Shown: piece by piece, positions 17,069 through 25,542 of the stretch
Layout: every line of letters starts with the position of its first letter
Position numbering within the stretch: the stretch's first letter is position 1
DNA from: an uncultured Flavobacteriaceae bacterium
Lineage (GTDB): Bacteria; Bacteroidota; Bacteroidia; Flavobacteriales; Flavobacteriaceae
Reading direction: 5' to 3'
Length of the DNA: 64,000 nucleotides
Assembly: GCA_947487895.1 (NCBI GenBank)
Contig: CANKYF010000001.1
Location: forward strand, 496,001-560,000
Translations under genes and position numbers: made by a program
Notes under the pieces: model-generated
The model's input: the letters and a program-made list of their open reading frames with translations, nothing else
Databases searched by the model: none
What the model was told of the DNA's origin: nothing

Positions 17069-19495
17069 TTATCTTAATTCAGCTCCAAGTTGCTTTTCAA
17101 AATTGGATTTTAACTTATTCATTATTTTGTCAATTTGCTTGTCTGTAAGCGTTTTATTTTCGTCTTGTAATGTAAAACTAACAGCATAACTCTTTTTACC
17201 TTTAGGTAAGTTTTTACCTTGGTAAACATCAAATAGATCAACATCTTTTAACAGTTGTTTCTCTGTTTGCGATGCAATTTTATCAATATCTTCAAAAGCT
17301 ACAGATTCATCTAATAATAAAGCAAAATCTCTTCGAACAGCAGGATACTTGGGAATATCTTTAAACTTAACTTTGTTGTGTTTTACCATGTCTAATACTG
17401 CATCCCAATTAAAATCTGCAAAAAGTACATTTTGTGAAATACCAAAGTGCTTTAAAACCTTACTATTTACTAAGCCAAAATCTACCAACGTATTTTTTCC
17501 TAGAGAAAGACTTACACCTTCACTAAAAACATCATTTTTAACTGGAGATACTTTATATCTAGATAAGCCTAATCTATCTAATATACCAGTAATTGTACCT
17601 TTTAGATAAAAGAAATCACTTTTTTGAACAGTATTAGTCCAACGTTCTTGGGAACGATTTCCTGTTACAAAAACAGATAAATGCTTAAATTCTTCTCTAG
17701 TTTCTGCATACTGATGATATGTTTTACCAAACTCAAATAGTTTTAGGTTATCTTTTTTTCTGTTTATGTTGTAACTAACGGCTTCTAAGCCAGAGAACAA
17801 TAAACTTTGACGCATTACTCCTAAATCTGTACTTAAGTGATTTAAAATAGAAACATTATGCTCTTCTTTTAACTGTTCACTTAGCTCAACATATTTAGAT
17901 GTTGTTAAAGAATTGGCCATTATTTCATAAAACCCTTGAGAAACTAATTGGTCTCCAACAATGTTTTGGATTTTATGATCGTCAAATTTTGATGTACTAG
18001 ATATAGAAGCATTTAACTTTTTGGTAGTAGCAATATTATTATAGCCATATACACGAAGTACTTCTTCAATAACATCTGCTTCTCGTTGTACATCATTTCT
18101 ATAGGCAGGAACTGTTAAACCTAAACCCGTTTCGGTAACGTTGTTTACTTTTATTTCAAGAGATGTTAAAATACTTTTAATAGTTTCTCTTGGTATTTCT
18201 TGACCTATAAGCTTTTTAGCATTATCAAAACTTAAGCGTACTTGAAAATCTTCAATCTTGTTTGGGTAAATATCAAGAATATCACTTGTAATTTCACCAC
18301 CCGCTAACTCTTGAATTAATAAAGCAGCGCGTTTTAAAGCATATTCAGTAATATTAGGGTCTATGCCACGCTCAAATCTAAAAGATGCATCAGTGTTTAA
18401 ACCATGACGTTTTGCTGTTTTTCTTATGGAAACAGGATTAAAATAAGCACTTTCTAGAAATATACTTGTAGTACTTTCTGTAACACCAGAGAATTCACCA
18501 CCAAAAACTCCAGCAATACACATAGGCTTTTCTGCATCACAAATCATGAGGTCGTCTTCATGTAGTTCTCTTTCAATACCATCAAGCGTTATGAATTTAG
18601 TACCTTTTTTTAAAGTTTTAACTTCAATTTTATTACCAGCAATCTTTACAGCATCAAAAGCATGTAGAGGTTGTCCTAATTCATGTAATACATAGTTGGT
18701 AGCATCTACTACATTATTTATGGGCGTTAAACCAATAGCTTTCAGTCTATTTTGTAGCCATTCTGGAGACTGTTTTACTTTTAATCCAGAGATACTAACA
18801 CCACAGTATCTAGGTGCTAGTTCTTTATTTACAACATCAATATCGAACTTTAAGGTTCTATTCTCAACGTGAAAAGAACTTAAAGACGGTGTGATTAATT
18901 CTAAATTTATGTCTTTTTGTAATAAACCAGCTTTTAAATCTCTGGCAGTACCTAAATGACTCATGGCATCTGCTCGGTTTGGTGTTAAGCCAATTTCAAA
19001 AACATGATCATTTTCAATATCAAAAATATCAGCACATGGTGTACCAACTTTTAAAGTTGCATCAAGTATCATAATGCCGTCGTGAGATTTTCCTAAACCT
19101 AATTCATCTTCAGCACAAATCATCCCAAAACTTTCTTCACCTCTAATTTTCCCTTTTTTAATTTTCCAGCTTTCACCTTCTTCTGTATATAAAGTAGTTC
19201 CTATAGTAGCAACAGGAACCTTTTGTCCCGCAGCTACATTTGGAGCGCCACAAACAATTTGAACAGGTGCATCACTACCAATGTTTACAGTAGTAACTTT
19301 AAGTTTATCTGCGTTAGGGTGTTTTTCACAGGTTAAAACCTCTCCAACAACAACACCTTCTAAGCCGCCTTTAACAGATTGGAAGGTTTCAATGCCTTCT
19401 ACTTCCAGTCCTAAATCTGTTAGTAATTCGCCTGCTTTTTCAGGGGTCCAATCTATTTTAATGAATTGCTTTAACCAATTGTATGAAATCTTCAT
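17069..19495 (-). CDS. pheT: Phenylalanine--tRNA ligase, beta subunit
   Basis: 808 residues, normal length. It opens with MKISYNWLKQFIKIDW and LLTDLGLEVEGIE, then has the EMAP/tRNA-binding domain (about 40-155: GVVVGEVLTCEKHPNADKL, IVCGAPNVAAGQKVPVA), the B3/B4 editing domain (about 210-400: YCGVSISGLKV, 'GLNTDASFRFERGIDPNIT'), the B5 domain, the catalytic-like core (about 480-690) and the C-terminal anticodon-binding domain (KDIPKYPAVRRDFALLLDE). It works with PheS, which is not in the window, to charge tRNA-Phe. Preceded by a good TTG-N20-TATATTTG promoter; the leader is only about 20 bases, too short for a T-box. Confidence 0.97.
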   Translation of the reverse strand: MKISYNWLKQFIKIDWTPEKAGELLTDLGLEVEGIETFQSVKGGLEGVVVGEVLTCEKHPNADKLKVTTVNIGSDAPVQIVCGAPNVAAGQKVPVATIGTTLYTEEGESWKIKKGKIRGEESFGMICAEDELGLGKSHDGIMILDATLKVGTPCADIFDIENDHVFEIGLTPNRADAMSHLGTARDLKAGLLQKDINLELITPSLSSFHVENRTLKFDIDVVNKELAPRYCGVSISGLKVKQSPEWLQNRLKAIGLTPINNVVDATNYVLHELGQPLHAFDAVKIAGNKIEVKTLKKGTKFITLDGIERELHEDDLMICDAEKPMCIAGVFGGEFSGVTESTTSIFLESAYFNPVSIRKTAKRHGLNTDASFRFERGIDPNITEYALKRAALLIQELAGGEITSDILDIYPNKIEDFQVRLSFDNAKKLIGQEIPRETIKSILTSLEIKVNNVTETGLGLTVPAYRNDVQREADVIEEVLRVYGYNNIATTKKLNASISSTSKFDDHKIQNIVGDQLVSQGFYEIMANSLTTSKYVELSEQLKEEHNVSILNHLSTDLGVMRQSLLFSGLEAVSYNINRKKDNLKLFEFGKTYHQYAETREEFKHLSVFVTGNRSQERWTNTVQKSDFFYLKGTITGILDRLGLSRYKVSPVKNDVFSEGVSLSLGKNTLVDFGLVNSKVLKHFGISQNVLFADFNWDAVLDMVKHNKVKFKDIPKYPAVRRDFALLLDESVAFEDIDKIASQTEKQLLKDVDLFDVYQGKNLPKGKKSYAVSFTLQDENKTLTDKQIDKIMNKLKSNFEKQLGAELR

Positions 19496-19519
19496 AAAAT
19501 GTACTTGTAATTAAGGGCA

Positions 19520-19550
19520 CAAATATAGAATAATGCTAAATAGCATTCAA
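19520..19550 (-). promoter_or_regulatory. Promoter of pheT-PAP2 operon
   Basis: On the minus strand TTG (19550-19548), 20 bases, then TATATTTG (19527-19520), matching the flavobacterial consensus and ending 24 bases before the ATG. Confidence 0.75.
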
Positions 19551-19665
19551 ATAAAGTGATAGGATTTGTTGGGTTTTATGATATTATAAAAAAAGCTTGG
19601 CATATATAAAATTGTAGTTTTAGTTTATTCTTTTAATTATTAATTAACATTGTTTTTCGCAGTAA

Positions 19666-19744
19666 TTTATACGATAAAACGCATGATTTTTTAATAAATT
19701 CTTCAATACCAATGCATTTCGTCGATAAAATTTGTTTTTTATCG
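19666..19744 (+). promoter_or_regulatory. Candidate activator/repressor site: two TTTnnnCGATAAAA repeats plus inverted half-site
   Basis: TTTATACGATAAAA (19666-19679) and TTTCGTCGATAAAA (19717-19730) agree at 11 of 14 positions and are spaced 51 bases apart, about five helical turns. CGATAAAA at 19723-19730 also pairs with TTTTATCG at 19737-19744. The downstream copy sits just before the -33 TTG of the promoter at 19732-19762. A closely similar 18-mer occurs at 55928-55945 before a CAP-domain lipoprotein gene. Confidence 0.45.
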
Positions 19745-19762
19745 TATTGGATTATATGTTTG
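19732..19762 (+). promoter_or_regulatory. Promoter of the beta-helix/TonB gene
   Basis: TTG at 19732-19734, 20 bases, then TATGTTTG at 19755-19762. It overlaps the inverted half-site TTTTATCG, so binding there could control access. Confidence 0.6.
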
Positions 19763-19791
19763 GGCATTGCTATTTTTAACAATTATTTAAT

Positions 19792-21441
19792 ATGAAAAAT
19801 TTTTTAGGAGTATTTCTGATTTATTTTCTTCTAATCTCTGTAGTAAATGCACAACAGGAGGAAGAAATTATTAAGCAAAATGGATGGTTAAATCTCTGGA
19901 CTGATTTTAAGCCTAATTTAGCCGAGATAGATGAGCCCTCTGAAATATTAACAGGCGAAATTACAGAAGACAGAACACTTAATAAAAGGGATACTTACAT
20001 ATTGGTAGGAAATGTTTTTGTAAACGAAGGTGTTACATTAACTATAGAGCCAGGTACAGTTATTATTGGTGACTATGAAACTAAAGCGTCTTTAACTATA
20101 GCAAAAGGAGCTAATTTAATAGCAGAAGGACTAGAAACAGATCCTATTGTTTTCACATCAAATAGAAGTATTAAAAAAGCTGGTGATTGGGCTGGTATAG
20201 TTATATTAGGAGATGGCGCTTTGAATAAATTTGGAATAGCATCTGCATCTTCCTTATATAAAGAACTAGAACCTAAATTTTATCAAAAAACCAACTATGG
20301 CGGAGGAGGAACTATAACTAGTTCTGGTATTTTGAAATATGTAAGGATAGAATATGCAGGTCAAAAAGAATATTCTCTAGGAAGTAGTTTAAGTGGATTA
20401 TTATTAGCAGGTGTTGGTAATGAAACCATTATAGAGAATGTTATGGTGAGTTATTCAGCTGGAGATTCATTTCAAGTTTTAGGAGGAGAGGTTAATTTAA
20501 AAAATTTGATTTCATATAGATCTAGTGGTAATGATTTTACTTTTAATTTAGGAACTCAAGCTAAATTATCTAATTCGATAGCTATTAGAAACCCATATAC
20601 TTCTAATAGTTTAGGGGCAAGATGTTTAAATGTAAGGTCTTATTACAAAAAGGCAGAAGTTGATTTTTCTAAAAAGAGAACTTCTTTGGTGGCTGAAAAT
20701 TTAAAATTAATTAATAGTAGTAAAGATTTAGAATTTGACATGCAATCTGGTTTAGTAAAAGAGGGTGTTTATATTGGGCATTATACTTTAGTCAATATTG
20801 ATAAAAGTGAAATTTTAGGGTTTAAACCAGCGATTGTGTTTAACGATAAAATTCAAACAAATCAAGAAACTTTAAATAAGATTGGAGTTACTAATACACA
20901 TTTTAAAAGTTGTTTAGGGAATGTTTCTTCTATTTACAGTTCAAAGAATGGAACTTTAGATAATTGGTATTCTAAAAAAGAATATGCAAATATGATATCT
21001 GGTAAGAATAGTTCAAAAATATTGATTGCTGATGCTAAAAAGGCAGAAGCTGACAATAAAATAGCTAGAAGTAAATCAGTTATAAATAAAAATATTGCTA
21101 TGCCAATTGATCTGATTGAGAAAGCTCCTGTACCTCCAGGATGCGAAAGAAATGCTAAATCTAAAGAATGTTTTAAAAAGAAAATACGTTCTCATATAGC
21201 TGCAAATTTTCGTTATCCTGAAGAAGCTCTAAGAAATAATATAGAAGGGCGTGTGTTAGTTGTATTTGAAATAGATGCTAATGGTAATATCGTGAATGTT
21301 AGATCAAGAGGTCCTAACAAAACATTAACTGATGAAGCTGAACGTATTATCAAGTTACTCCCCAAAATGCAACCAGCTAAAAAACAAGGACAAACGGTGA
21401 AAATGTCTTATGGAGTACCTATTGCATTTAATAAGCTATAG
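19792..21441 (+). CDS. Exported beta-helix protein with C-terminal TonB domain
   Basis: 549 residues. A signal peptide (to about residue 20, VNAQ) is followed by a right-handed beta-helix-like region (about 60-300: LTIEPGTVIIGDYETKASLT, AGDWAGIVILGDG, ILKYVRIEYAG, 'NETIIENVMVSYSAGD') of a type common in Bacteroidota surface proteins. A charged linker leads to a TonB C-terminal domain at about 470-548 (FRYPEEALRNNIEGRVLVVFE, IDANGNIV, MSYGVPIAF). Normal TonB is held in the inner membrane by an uncleaved N-terminal helix; here a cleavable signal is predicted, so it is unlikely to transmit energy from ExbBD. TonB-like tails of this kind can act as binding modules. The promoter region carries a candidate regulatory motif. 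Confidence 0.78.
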   Translation: MKNFLGVFLIYFLLISVVNAQQEEEIIKQNGWLNLWTDFKPNLAEIDEPSEILTGEITEDRTLNKRDTYILVGNVFVNEGVTLTIEPGTVIIGDYETKASLTIAKGANLIAEGLETDPIVFTSNRSIKKAGDWAGIVILGDGALNKFGIASASSLYKELEPKFYQKTNYGGGGTITSSGILKYVRIEYAGQKEYSLGSSLSGLLLAGVGNETIIENVMVSYSAGDSFQVLGGEVNLKNLISYRSSGNDFTFNLGTQAKLSNSIAIRNPYTSNSLGARCLNVRSYYKKAEVDFSKKRTSLVAENLKLINSSKDLEFDMQSGLVKEGVYIGHYTLVNIDKSEILGFKPAIVFNDKIQTNQETLNKIGVTNTHFKSCLGNVSSIYSSKNGTLDNWYSKKEYANMISGKNSSKILIADAKKAEADNKIARSKSVINKNIAMPIDLIEKAPVPPGCERNAKSKECFKKKIRSHIAANFRYPEEALRNNIEGRVLVVFEIDANGNIVNVRSRGPNKTLTDEAERIIKLLPKMQPAKKQGQTVKMSYGVPIAFNKL

Positions 21442-21574
21442 TCAGTATCTAACTCTTATAATTAATTAATCTGAAAATCCCTATATAAAATACTTCACAA
21501 ATTTCATTCAATAAGATTTACATCTTAAACTTTAAAATTTCTTCGCACTACAATTTTAAATAAGAATGTTATAG

Positions 21575-22051
21575 TTATAAAGATAAATCTTCAATCATTA
21601 AGTTAAAATCATATTGTAAATCCTCATGCAGAGAATTTATGTGCTTTTTTGCTAACTGTAATTGTCTATTATACATGTTTTGTAATTGTGTACTACGTTT
21701 AATACTAGGCGTGAAATCTTTTAATTTTTCACAAAAATAGAGGAGAAGCTCTACTTCGGTTTCTTTCTTTTGGGAATATCTCACGTACTTCTTAATATTA
21801 CGTAATATCTTTCTAACGCTTTTACGTATATAATAATAGCTATCTTTATTAATAATTTCAAACTCGTTATCTATATAGGTTTTAACACTTTCTATATATC
21901 CAGCTTCGTCGTGAGATTCAAATAATAGATAAGTGAGTAATTCTTTATTCTCTTTTTTAAATCTAGATAGTCTAAGACAAATATCTTGTACTTCTTTATG
22001 CGATAATGTATTAAGCTCTTGCTTTATTTCTTTAACAGGTACAGCTTTCAT
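21575..22051 (-). CDS. Conserved-looking hypothetical protein, basic and helical
   Basis: 158 residues, no signal peptide or membrane segment. The sequence is almost entirely helical and charged (LNTLSHKEVQDICLRLSRFK, 'SVRKILRNIKKYVRYSQKKE', 'LQLAKKHINSLHEDLQYDF'). I do not recognise a named domain. Its ATG directly abuts the stop codon of the DUF202 gene with no gap, which points to translational coupling and a joint role with that small membrane protein. A cytoplasmic, possibly nucleic-acid-binding protein by composition only. Confidence 0.65.
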   Translation of the reverse strand: MKAVPVKEIKQELNTLSHKEVQDICLRLSRFKKENKELLTYLLFESHDEAGYIESVKTYIDNEFEIINKDSYYYIRKSVRKILRNIKKYVRYSQKKETEVELLLYFCEKLKDFTPSIKRSTQLQNMYNRQLQLAKKHINSLHEDLQYDFNLMIEDLSL

Positions 22052-22315
22052 TTAAATTTTATAATGCTTTTTAATAACACGCTTTACAAAAAATAGTCGT
22101 AAAACACCAATAACAAGTATTATGGGAGAGATAATTAATAAAACTACACCAAAAGATCTCATTTCCGAAAAGAATTCTAACTTCAATAAGGTAATACCAG
22201 TTCCTAAAAAGACTATGAAGGTTCTAAAATAAGCTAAAAACGTTCTTTCGTTAGCAAGTTTGGTGCGTTCTATAGCTAACCAATCTCTTGTTGTTAAATT
22301 TGATTCTTTATCCAT
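22052..22315 (-). CDS. DUF202 small inner-membrane protein (YidH-like)
   Basis: 87 residues from ATG 22315 (MDKESNLTTRDWLAIERT); an upstream in-frame ATG at 22357 would overlap the terminator hairpin of the preceding gene and is less likely. The DUF202 signature 'LANERTFLAYFRTFI' is present, followed by two to three hydrophobic segments (FIVFLGTGITLLKL, 'GVVLLIISPIILVIGVLRL'). The function of the family is unknown. It is the first gene of a pair with the helical 158-residue protein. Confidence 0.82.
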   Translation of the reverse strand: MDKESNLTTRDWLAIERTKLANERTFLAYFRTFIVFLGTGITLLKLEFFSEMRSFGVVLLIISPIILVIGVLRLFFVKRVIKKHYKI

Positions 22316-22347
22316 GAAAAGTTGATTGGGTATAAATATAAGCATAA

Positions 22348-22372
22348 AGCCTTTCAAGTAAATTGAAAGGCT
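22348..22372 (-). terminator. Terminator-like hairpin after the glycosidase-like gene
   Basis: AGCCTTTCAA (22348-22357) pairs perfectly with TTGAAAGGCT (22363-22372), five-base loop. The T-tract on the minus strand side is weak (TTTATG). Confidence 0.6.
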
Positions 22373-22410
22373 CTATTTTATAGTAACTTATGCGTGTTTT
22401 CAATGAGGAT

Positions 22411-24561
22411 TTAAAGTTTCATAACAGCTTGCAGTTCTTTTTTCACTTCATTAACCATATTATCCCAATCTAATGCCCCAGGGCGTGCAAGCATTTGTGT
22501 GTTATAATTGGCATTAGAAATTTCAGCATATTTAATAACAGCTTCAAGAGACATTTGCATATTTTTTATAGTATTGTATTTGTATTTTTTATCTTTTTTC
22601 TTCTGAAAATATGCCAAATTAGTAGCTGCATTTATTTTAAACGCATAAAATAACCCTAAATAACTCATTGATTCAATGTCTGAAATGAGTGCTTTTGTTT
22701 GAACTGAGGTATCTTCAACATCTAATTTATTGATTGCTTCTATAGATTGATTACTCCATGAAATTAATCTTTCTGAAACTAGTCTTGGCGTTTCCTCTGA
22801 GGTTTCAATACCAGAAAATTCTTTTTCAACAAAATCTTTACAGTTAATTAGGTTTTGGTTTGGCATTACTGGGTTATCAACAAAATCGAATATATCTCTA
22901 AAGCCTCCTAGTTTTTCTCTTGCACGACATGCCTCAACAGACCAATCGGCATCCCAATTACGCCAATGAAATCTATTTACCTGCGGAATAATTTTAGAAG
23001 CTGTTTGCCAAGTATTAAATAGTAATTGTGCATCCTGAGATTTGTAATGTTTTTTGAAGGTTTTAAAAATAACATCTTCTGAAAGGTTATTGTTGTAACC
23101 TAAACGACCCCAAAGCATAAAACGGAATTTATGTTTGTCAAATTCATATTCTCCTTTAAGCTTGGGATTTTTACTAATAAACTCTTTACCCCAAACATAA
23201 CCATCAGATCCCATATAATACCCCTTAGTGTCTTCTTTAGGCATATTTTTGATAAAGTCTCTAACATAGTTAGTATTTGCCCAACGGTATACAAAAATAT
23301 CATCGTTTCTTAAGTTCCACCACGATTTCAAATTATATTGTTTCATACTTTTCACATGATCGTCATAAAAGTTAATACTAGGAGAAGAGTATAAGCGTGC
23401 TTTGGCATATTTAAAGCTAACATCAAAAGTGTCTAGATAATTACCCCAGTAATTCATAATTTGTTTCATATCAGAATGCCAGACTCTATGAATAAGATCA
23501 ACCTGTCTATCTGGCTGTTCTTTTTTTAAATCTAGTATTCCTAAACCATATGTATTCCAGACCCATTCTTCACGATTAGAATCTTCCCAATTTAGTGGCA
23601 TATGTTCCCCAGAAGTAATACCAATCCCTTTTACATGAGGATAAGTTTTTAAGAATTCTTTAATCGCAGCTCTATGGTAAGCAATAGTAATTGGGTTATC
23701 CATTTGATGCGTTATACCATGTTTTCCAGGTATTTCGTTTCGCATGTTAATTCTAAAGGTTTTATACATGGGGGCAACTGGTGTAGCTACACTATTCGGA
23801 CAGATATTCCAATTTACCCAGTAAATATCAATACCTCTGTCTTTAGCATATTGCATAACTTTTTGCCAAAATGCAATTTTGTCATCTATGGGTTGTTTTT
23901 TGATCAACTCTAGATTATCAAAAACAATAGAAGATACTAACCCAGGGTCTCCCATTTCATTTTCTAAACCATTAGGTTTATAACTTGTTGTATAAATATC
24001 ATTAAGAGCAACATCTGGATAATCCTTAAGTTTTATCATAGAAGGAAATGGGTGTGGATTCCATAGAGATAGCACATTGTATCTATTTAGAGCCATTTGA
24101 TCCAGATAGTTTTTCCAGAAATCCCACTCCCAAACAGTTTTAACATTTTTAATAGCCGCATCTCCAGAATCATCATAACTAGGCGTACGTGCATCTAAAG
24201 GGATATTCATTTTTAGACCTCTCTTTAAAGTATAAGGTTCATGAGAGGTATTTTCTATATTTCCGTTTAATGTTAGTTGTTCAGCAACTTCTAAACCACC
24301 GTACATTAAACCTAAATGATCACCACCAGTTATTATAATGTTTTCTTGATTGACAGAAATAGTATAAGATTGTGGTTTTTGCTTAAGACTATCAATGTTC
24401 CAAGTGATATTAAACGGAGGATTTCCAGGTTCTTTTATAGCTCTTGCTATGTGCGTTTTTGCAAAATCTACCAAAGGAGAATTTATTGTAGCAGGTTTAG
24501 AACAATTAAAAAATATTAAGCTAATAAAAAATGCAATTACGAATAAGCTGTTTTTAAACAT
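22411..24561 (-). CDS. Putative glycoside hydrolase lipoprotein (GH67/GH20-like N-domain plus barrel)
   Basis: 716 residues with a lipoprotein signal (ISLIFFNC). The N-domain ends in ITGGDHLGLMYGGLEVAEQL, a pattern shared by the small alpha/beta domain before GH20, GH67, GH84 and GH115 barrels. A TIM-barrel-like region follows (about 140-460) with ALNRYNVLSLWNPHPFP, 'KDRGIDIYWVNWNICPNS', HVKGIGITSGEHMP (a candidate acidic pair), 'SWWNLRNDDIFVYRWAN' and 'TKGYYMGSDGYVWGKEF'. The last 200 residues are helical. It probably hydrolyses a glucuronic or hexosamine-containing glycan at the cell surface; the family is not assigned. It starts five bases after the acetolactate-decarboxylase-like gene and is surely co-transcribed with it. 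Confidence 0.7.
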   Translation of the reverse strand: MFKNSLFVIAFFISLIFFNCSKPATINSPLVDFAKTHIARAIKEPGNPPFNITWNIDSLKQKPQSYTISVNQENIIITGGDHLGLMYGGLEVAEQLTLNGNIENTSHEPYTLKRGLKMNIPLDARTPSYDDSGDAAIKNVKTVWEWDFWKNYLDQMALNRYNVLSLWNPHPFPSMIKLKDYPDVALNDIYTTSYKPNGLENEMGDPGLVSSIVFDNLELIKKQPIDDKIAFWQKVMQYAKDRGIDIYWVNWNICPNSVATPVAPMYKTFRINMRNEIPGKHGITHQMDNPITIAYHRAAIKEFLKTYPHVKGIGITSGEHMPLNWEDSNREEWVWNTYGLGILDLKKEQPDRQVDLIHRVWHSDMKQIMNYWGNYLDTFDVSFKYAKARLYSSPSINFYDDHVKSMKQYNLKSWWNLRNDDIFVYRWANTNYVRDFIKNMPKEDTKGYYMGSDGYVWGKEFISKNPKLKGEYEFDKHKFRFMLWGRLGYNNNLSEDVIFKTFKKHYKSQDAQLLFNTWQTASKIIPQVNRFHWRNWDADWSVEACRAREKLGGFRDIFDFVDNPVMPNQNLINCKDFVEKEFSGIETSEETPRLVSERLISWSNQSIEAINKLDVEDTSVQTKALISDIESMSYLGLFYAFKINAATNLAYFQKKKDKKYKYNTIKNMQMSLEAVIKYAEISNANYNTQMLARPGALDWDNMVNEVKKELQAVMKL

Positions 24562-24566
24562 ACTAT

Positions 24567-25397
24567 CTAGTTGTATTGAAATTGCTTACTTAGATTTACA
24601 TTTTCAAATTCTTTGCTTACCGGCAAGTCAAATTCGTATTTTGTTTTTGTATCAAATTGCACCTCTAATGTGTTAGTAGACTTAAACTCCATAACATGAC
24701 CGCCCCATTTTTTGTCATCGCTTATAAAATGAAAATGGTGTCCTTTCGCATTAATATGCCCTATATAGTCAGGACAATAAAAACCGACTAAAGTTCCAGA
24801 AATATTTTCGGTTTCAAATACTGGTCTGTTTGGAATTAAAACATCTAATCCGTCTGTAAATGGACGTTCTACTTTTGGAACCCCGCCAAGCTTTATATGC
24901 TTAAAATCGCCATGAATTTTATAAATATAAAAATAGTGAGGTGATTTCTTTTTAGCGTCTAGTTGTGCAGCTAAATTTTGGAATTTAATAGGGGCTTGAA
25001 TGGAAAAACTATCTTCCTCTTCAAAAAAAGCAGCATCAGCGTATACAATTTGGTCTTCGTTTTGTCCTATACTAATTTCTCCATTTTCTCTAATTCTGTA
25101 GGCAACTCCATCTAGCATCACCAATTCGCCATCTAAGAAATCAAAAGACCCTAAACCTACATCGCCATGAGTTTTTAGTTCTTTTACGGTTAAATTACCG
25201 TCAAAAACCTTGTTTACAAAAGCAAACCAAATAGAATATTGGTAAAAGGTATCATCATTACTGCTTTTTCTAGAAGCATTATTTAAAGAAACATTGGCAG
25301 TTTCTTCTTTAGGTTTAATAGATTTTTCAGATTGCTGTATACATGAAGTAAAAGAGATAAGAAGTGCCAGTAGTACTAACTTAAAAATTGGTTTCAT
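24567..25397 (-). CDS. budA: Alpha-acetolactate decarboxylase, predicted lipoprotein
   Basis: 276 residues. After a lipobox (SFTSC, about residue 19) and a short linker, the rest is acetolactate decarboxylase: 'FDGNLTVKELKTHGDVGLGSFDFLDGELVMLDG', here split as TVKELKTHGDVGLG and LDGELVMLDGVAYR, then 'GTLVGFYCPDYIGHINAKG', HHFHFISDDKKWGGHVMEF. The His-x-His and GGHV histidines are the metal ligands of the family. The enzyme decarboxylates 2-acetolactate to acetoin. The cytoplasmic form is standard; a lipid-anchored periplasmic or surface form is odd. It is the first gene of an operon with a glycosidase-like lipoprotein. Decarboxylation of a different branched keto-acid is possible (inference). 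Confidence 0.85.
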   Translation of the reverse strand: MKPIFKLVLLALLISFTSCIQQSEKSIKPKEETANVSLNNASRKSSNDDTFYQYSIWFAFVNKVFDGNLTVKELKTHGDVGLGSFDFLDGELVMLDGVAYRIRENGEISIGQNEDQIVYADAAFFEEEDSFSIQAPIKFQNLAAQLDAKKKSPHYFYIYKIHGDFKHIKLGGVPKVERPFTDGLDVLIPNRPVFETENISGTLVGFYCPDYIGHINAKGHHFHFISDDKKWGGHVMEFKSTNTLEVQFDTKTKYEFDLPVSKEFENVNLSKQFQYN

Positions 25398-25542
25398 TAT
25401 ATGTTTGTTAAATTGAAGATTTAACGAATTTAGCCAATTTAAAATAGTATTGGAATAACAAAATAACCCAAAATGTAGTACTTATGGTTCAAAGCAGAGA
25501 AAAGACTTTTAATTTAAGAAAGACCTTTTCAAAATTATAAAG

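Noticed and set aside
19496-19520. T-box riboswitch before pheT
   Set aside because: The predicted start point leaves a leader of only about 20 bases, far too short for a T-box.
21442-21574. Terminator between the beta-helix/TonB gene and the helical hypothetical gene
   Set aside because: No stable G+C-containing stem with T-run seen in the 133-base gap.
21575-22315. Toxin-antitoxin pair (DUF202 gene and abutting 158-residue gene)
   Set aside because: Neither protein has a toxin or antitoxin fold by motif, and both are longer than usual; only the coupling of the two genes is supported.
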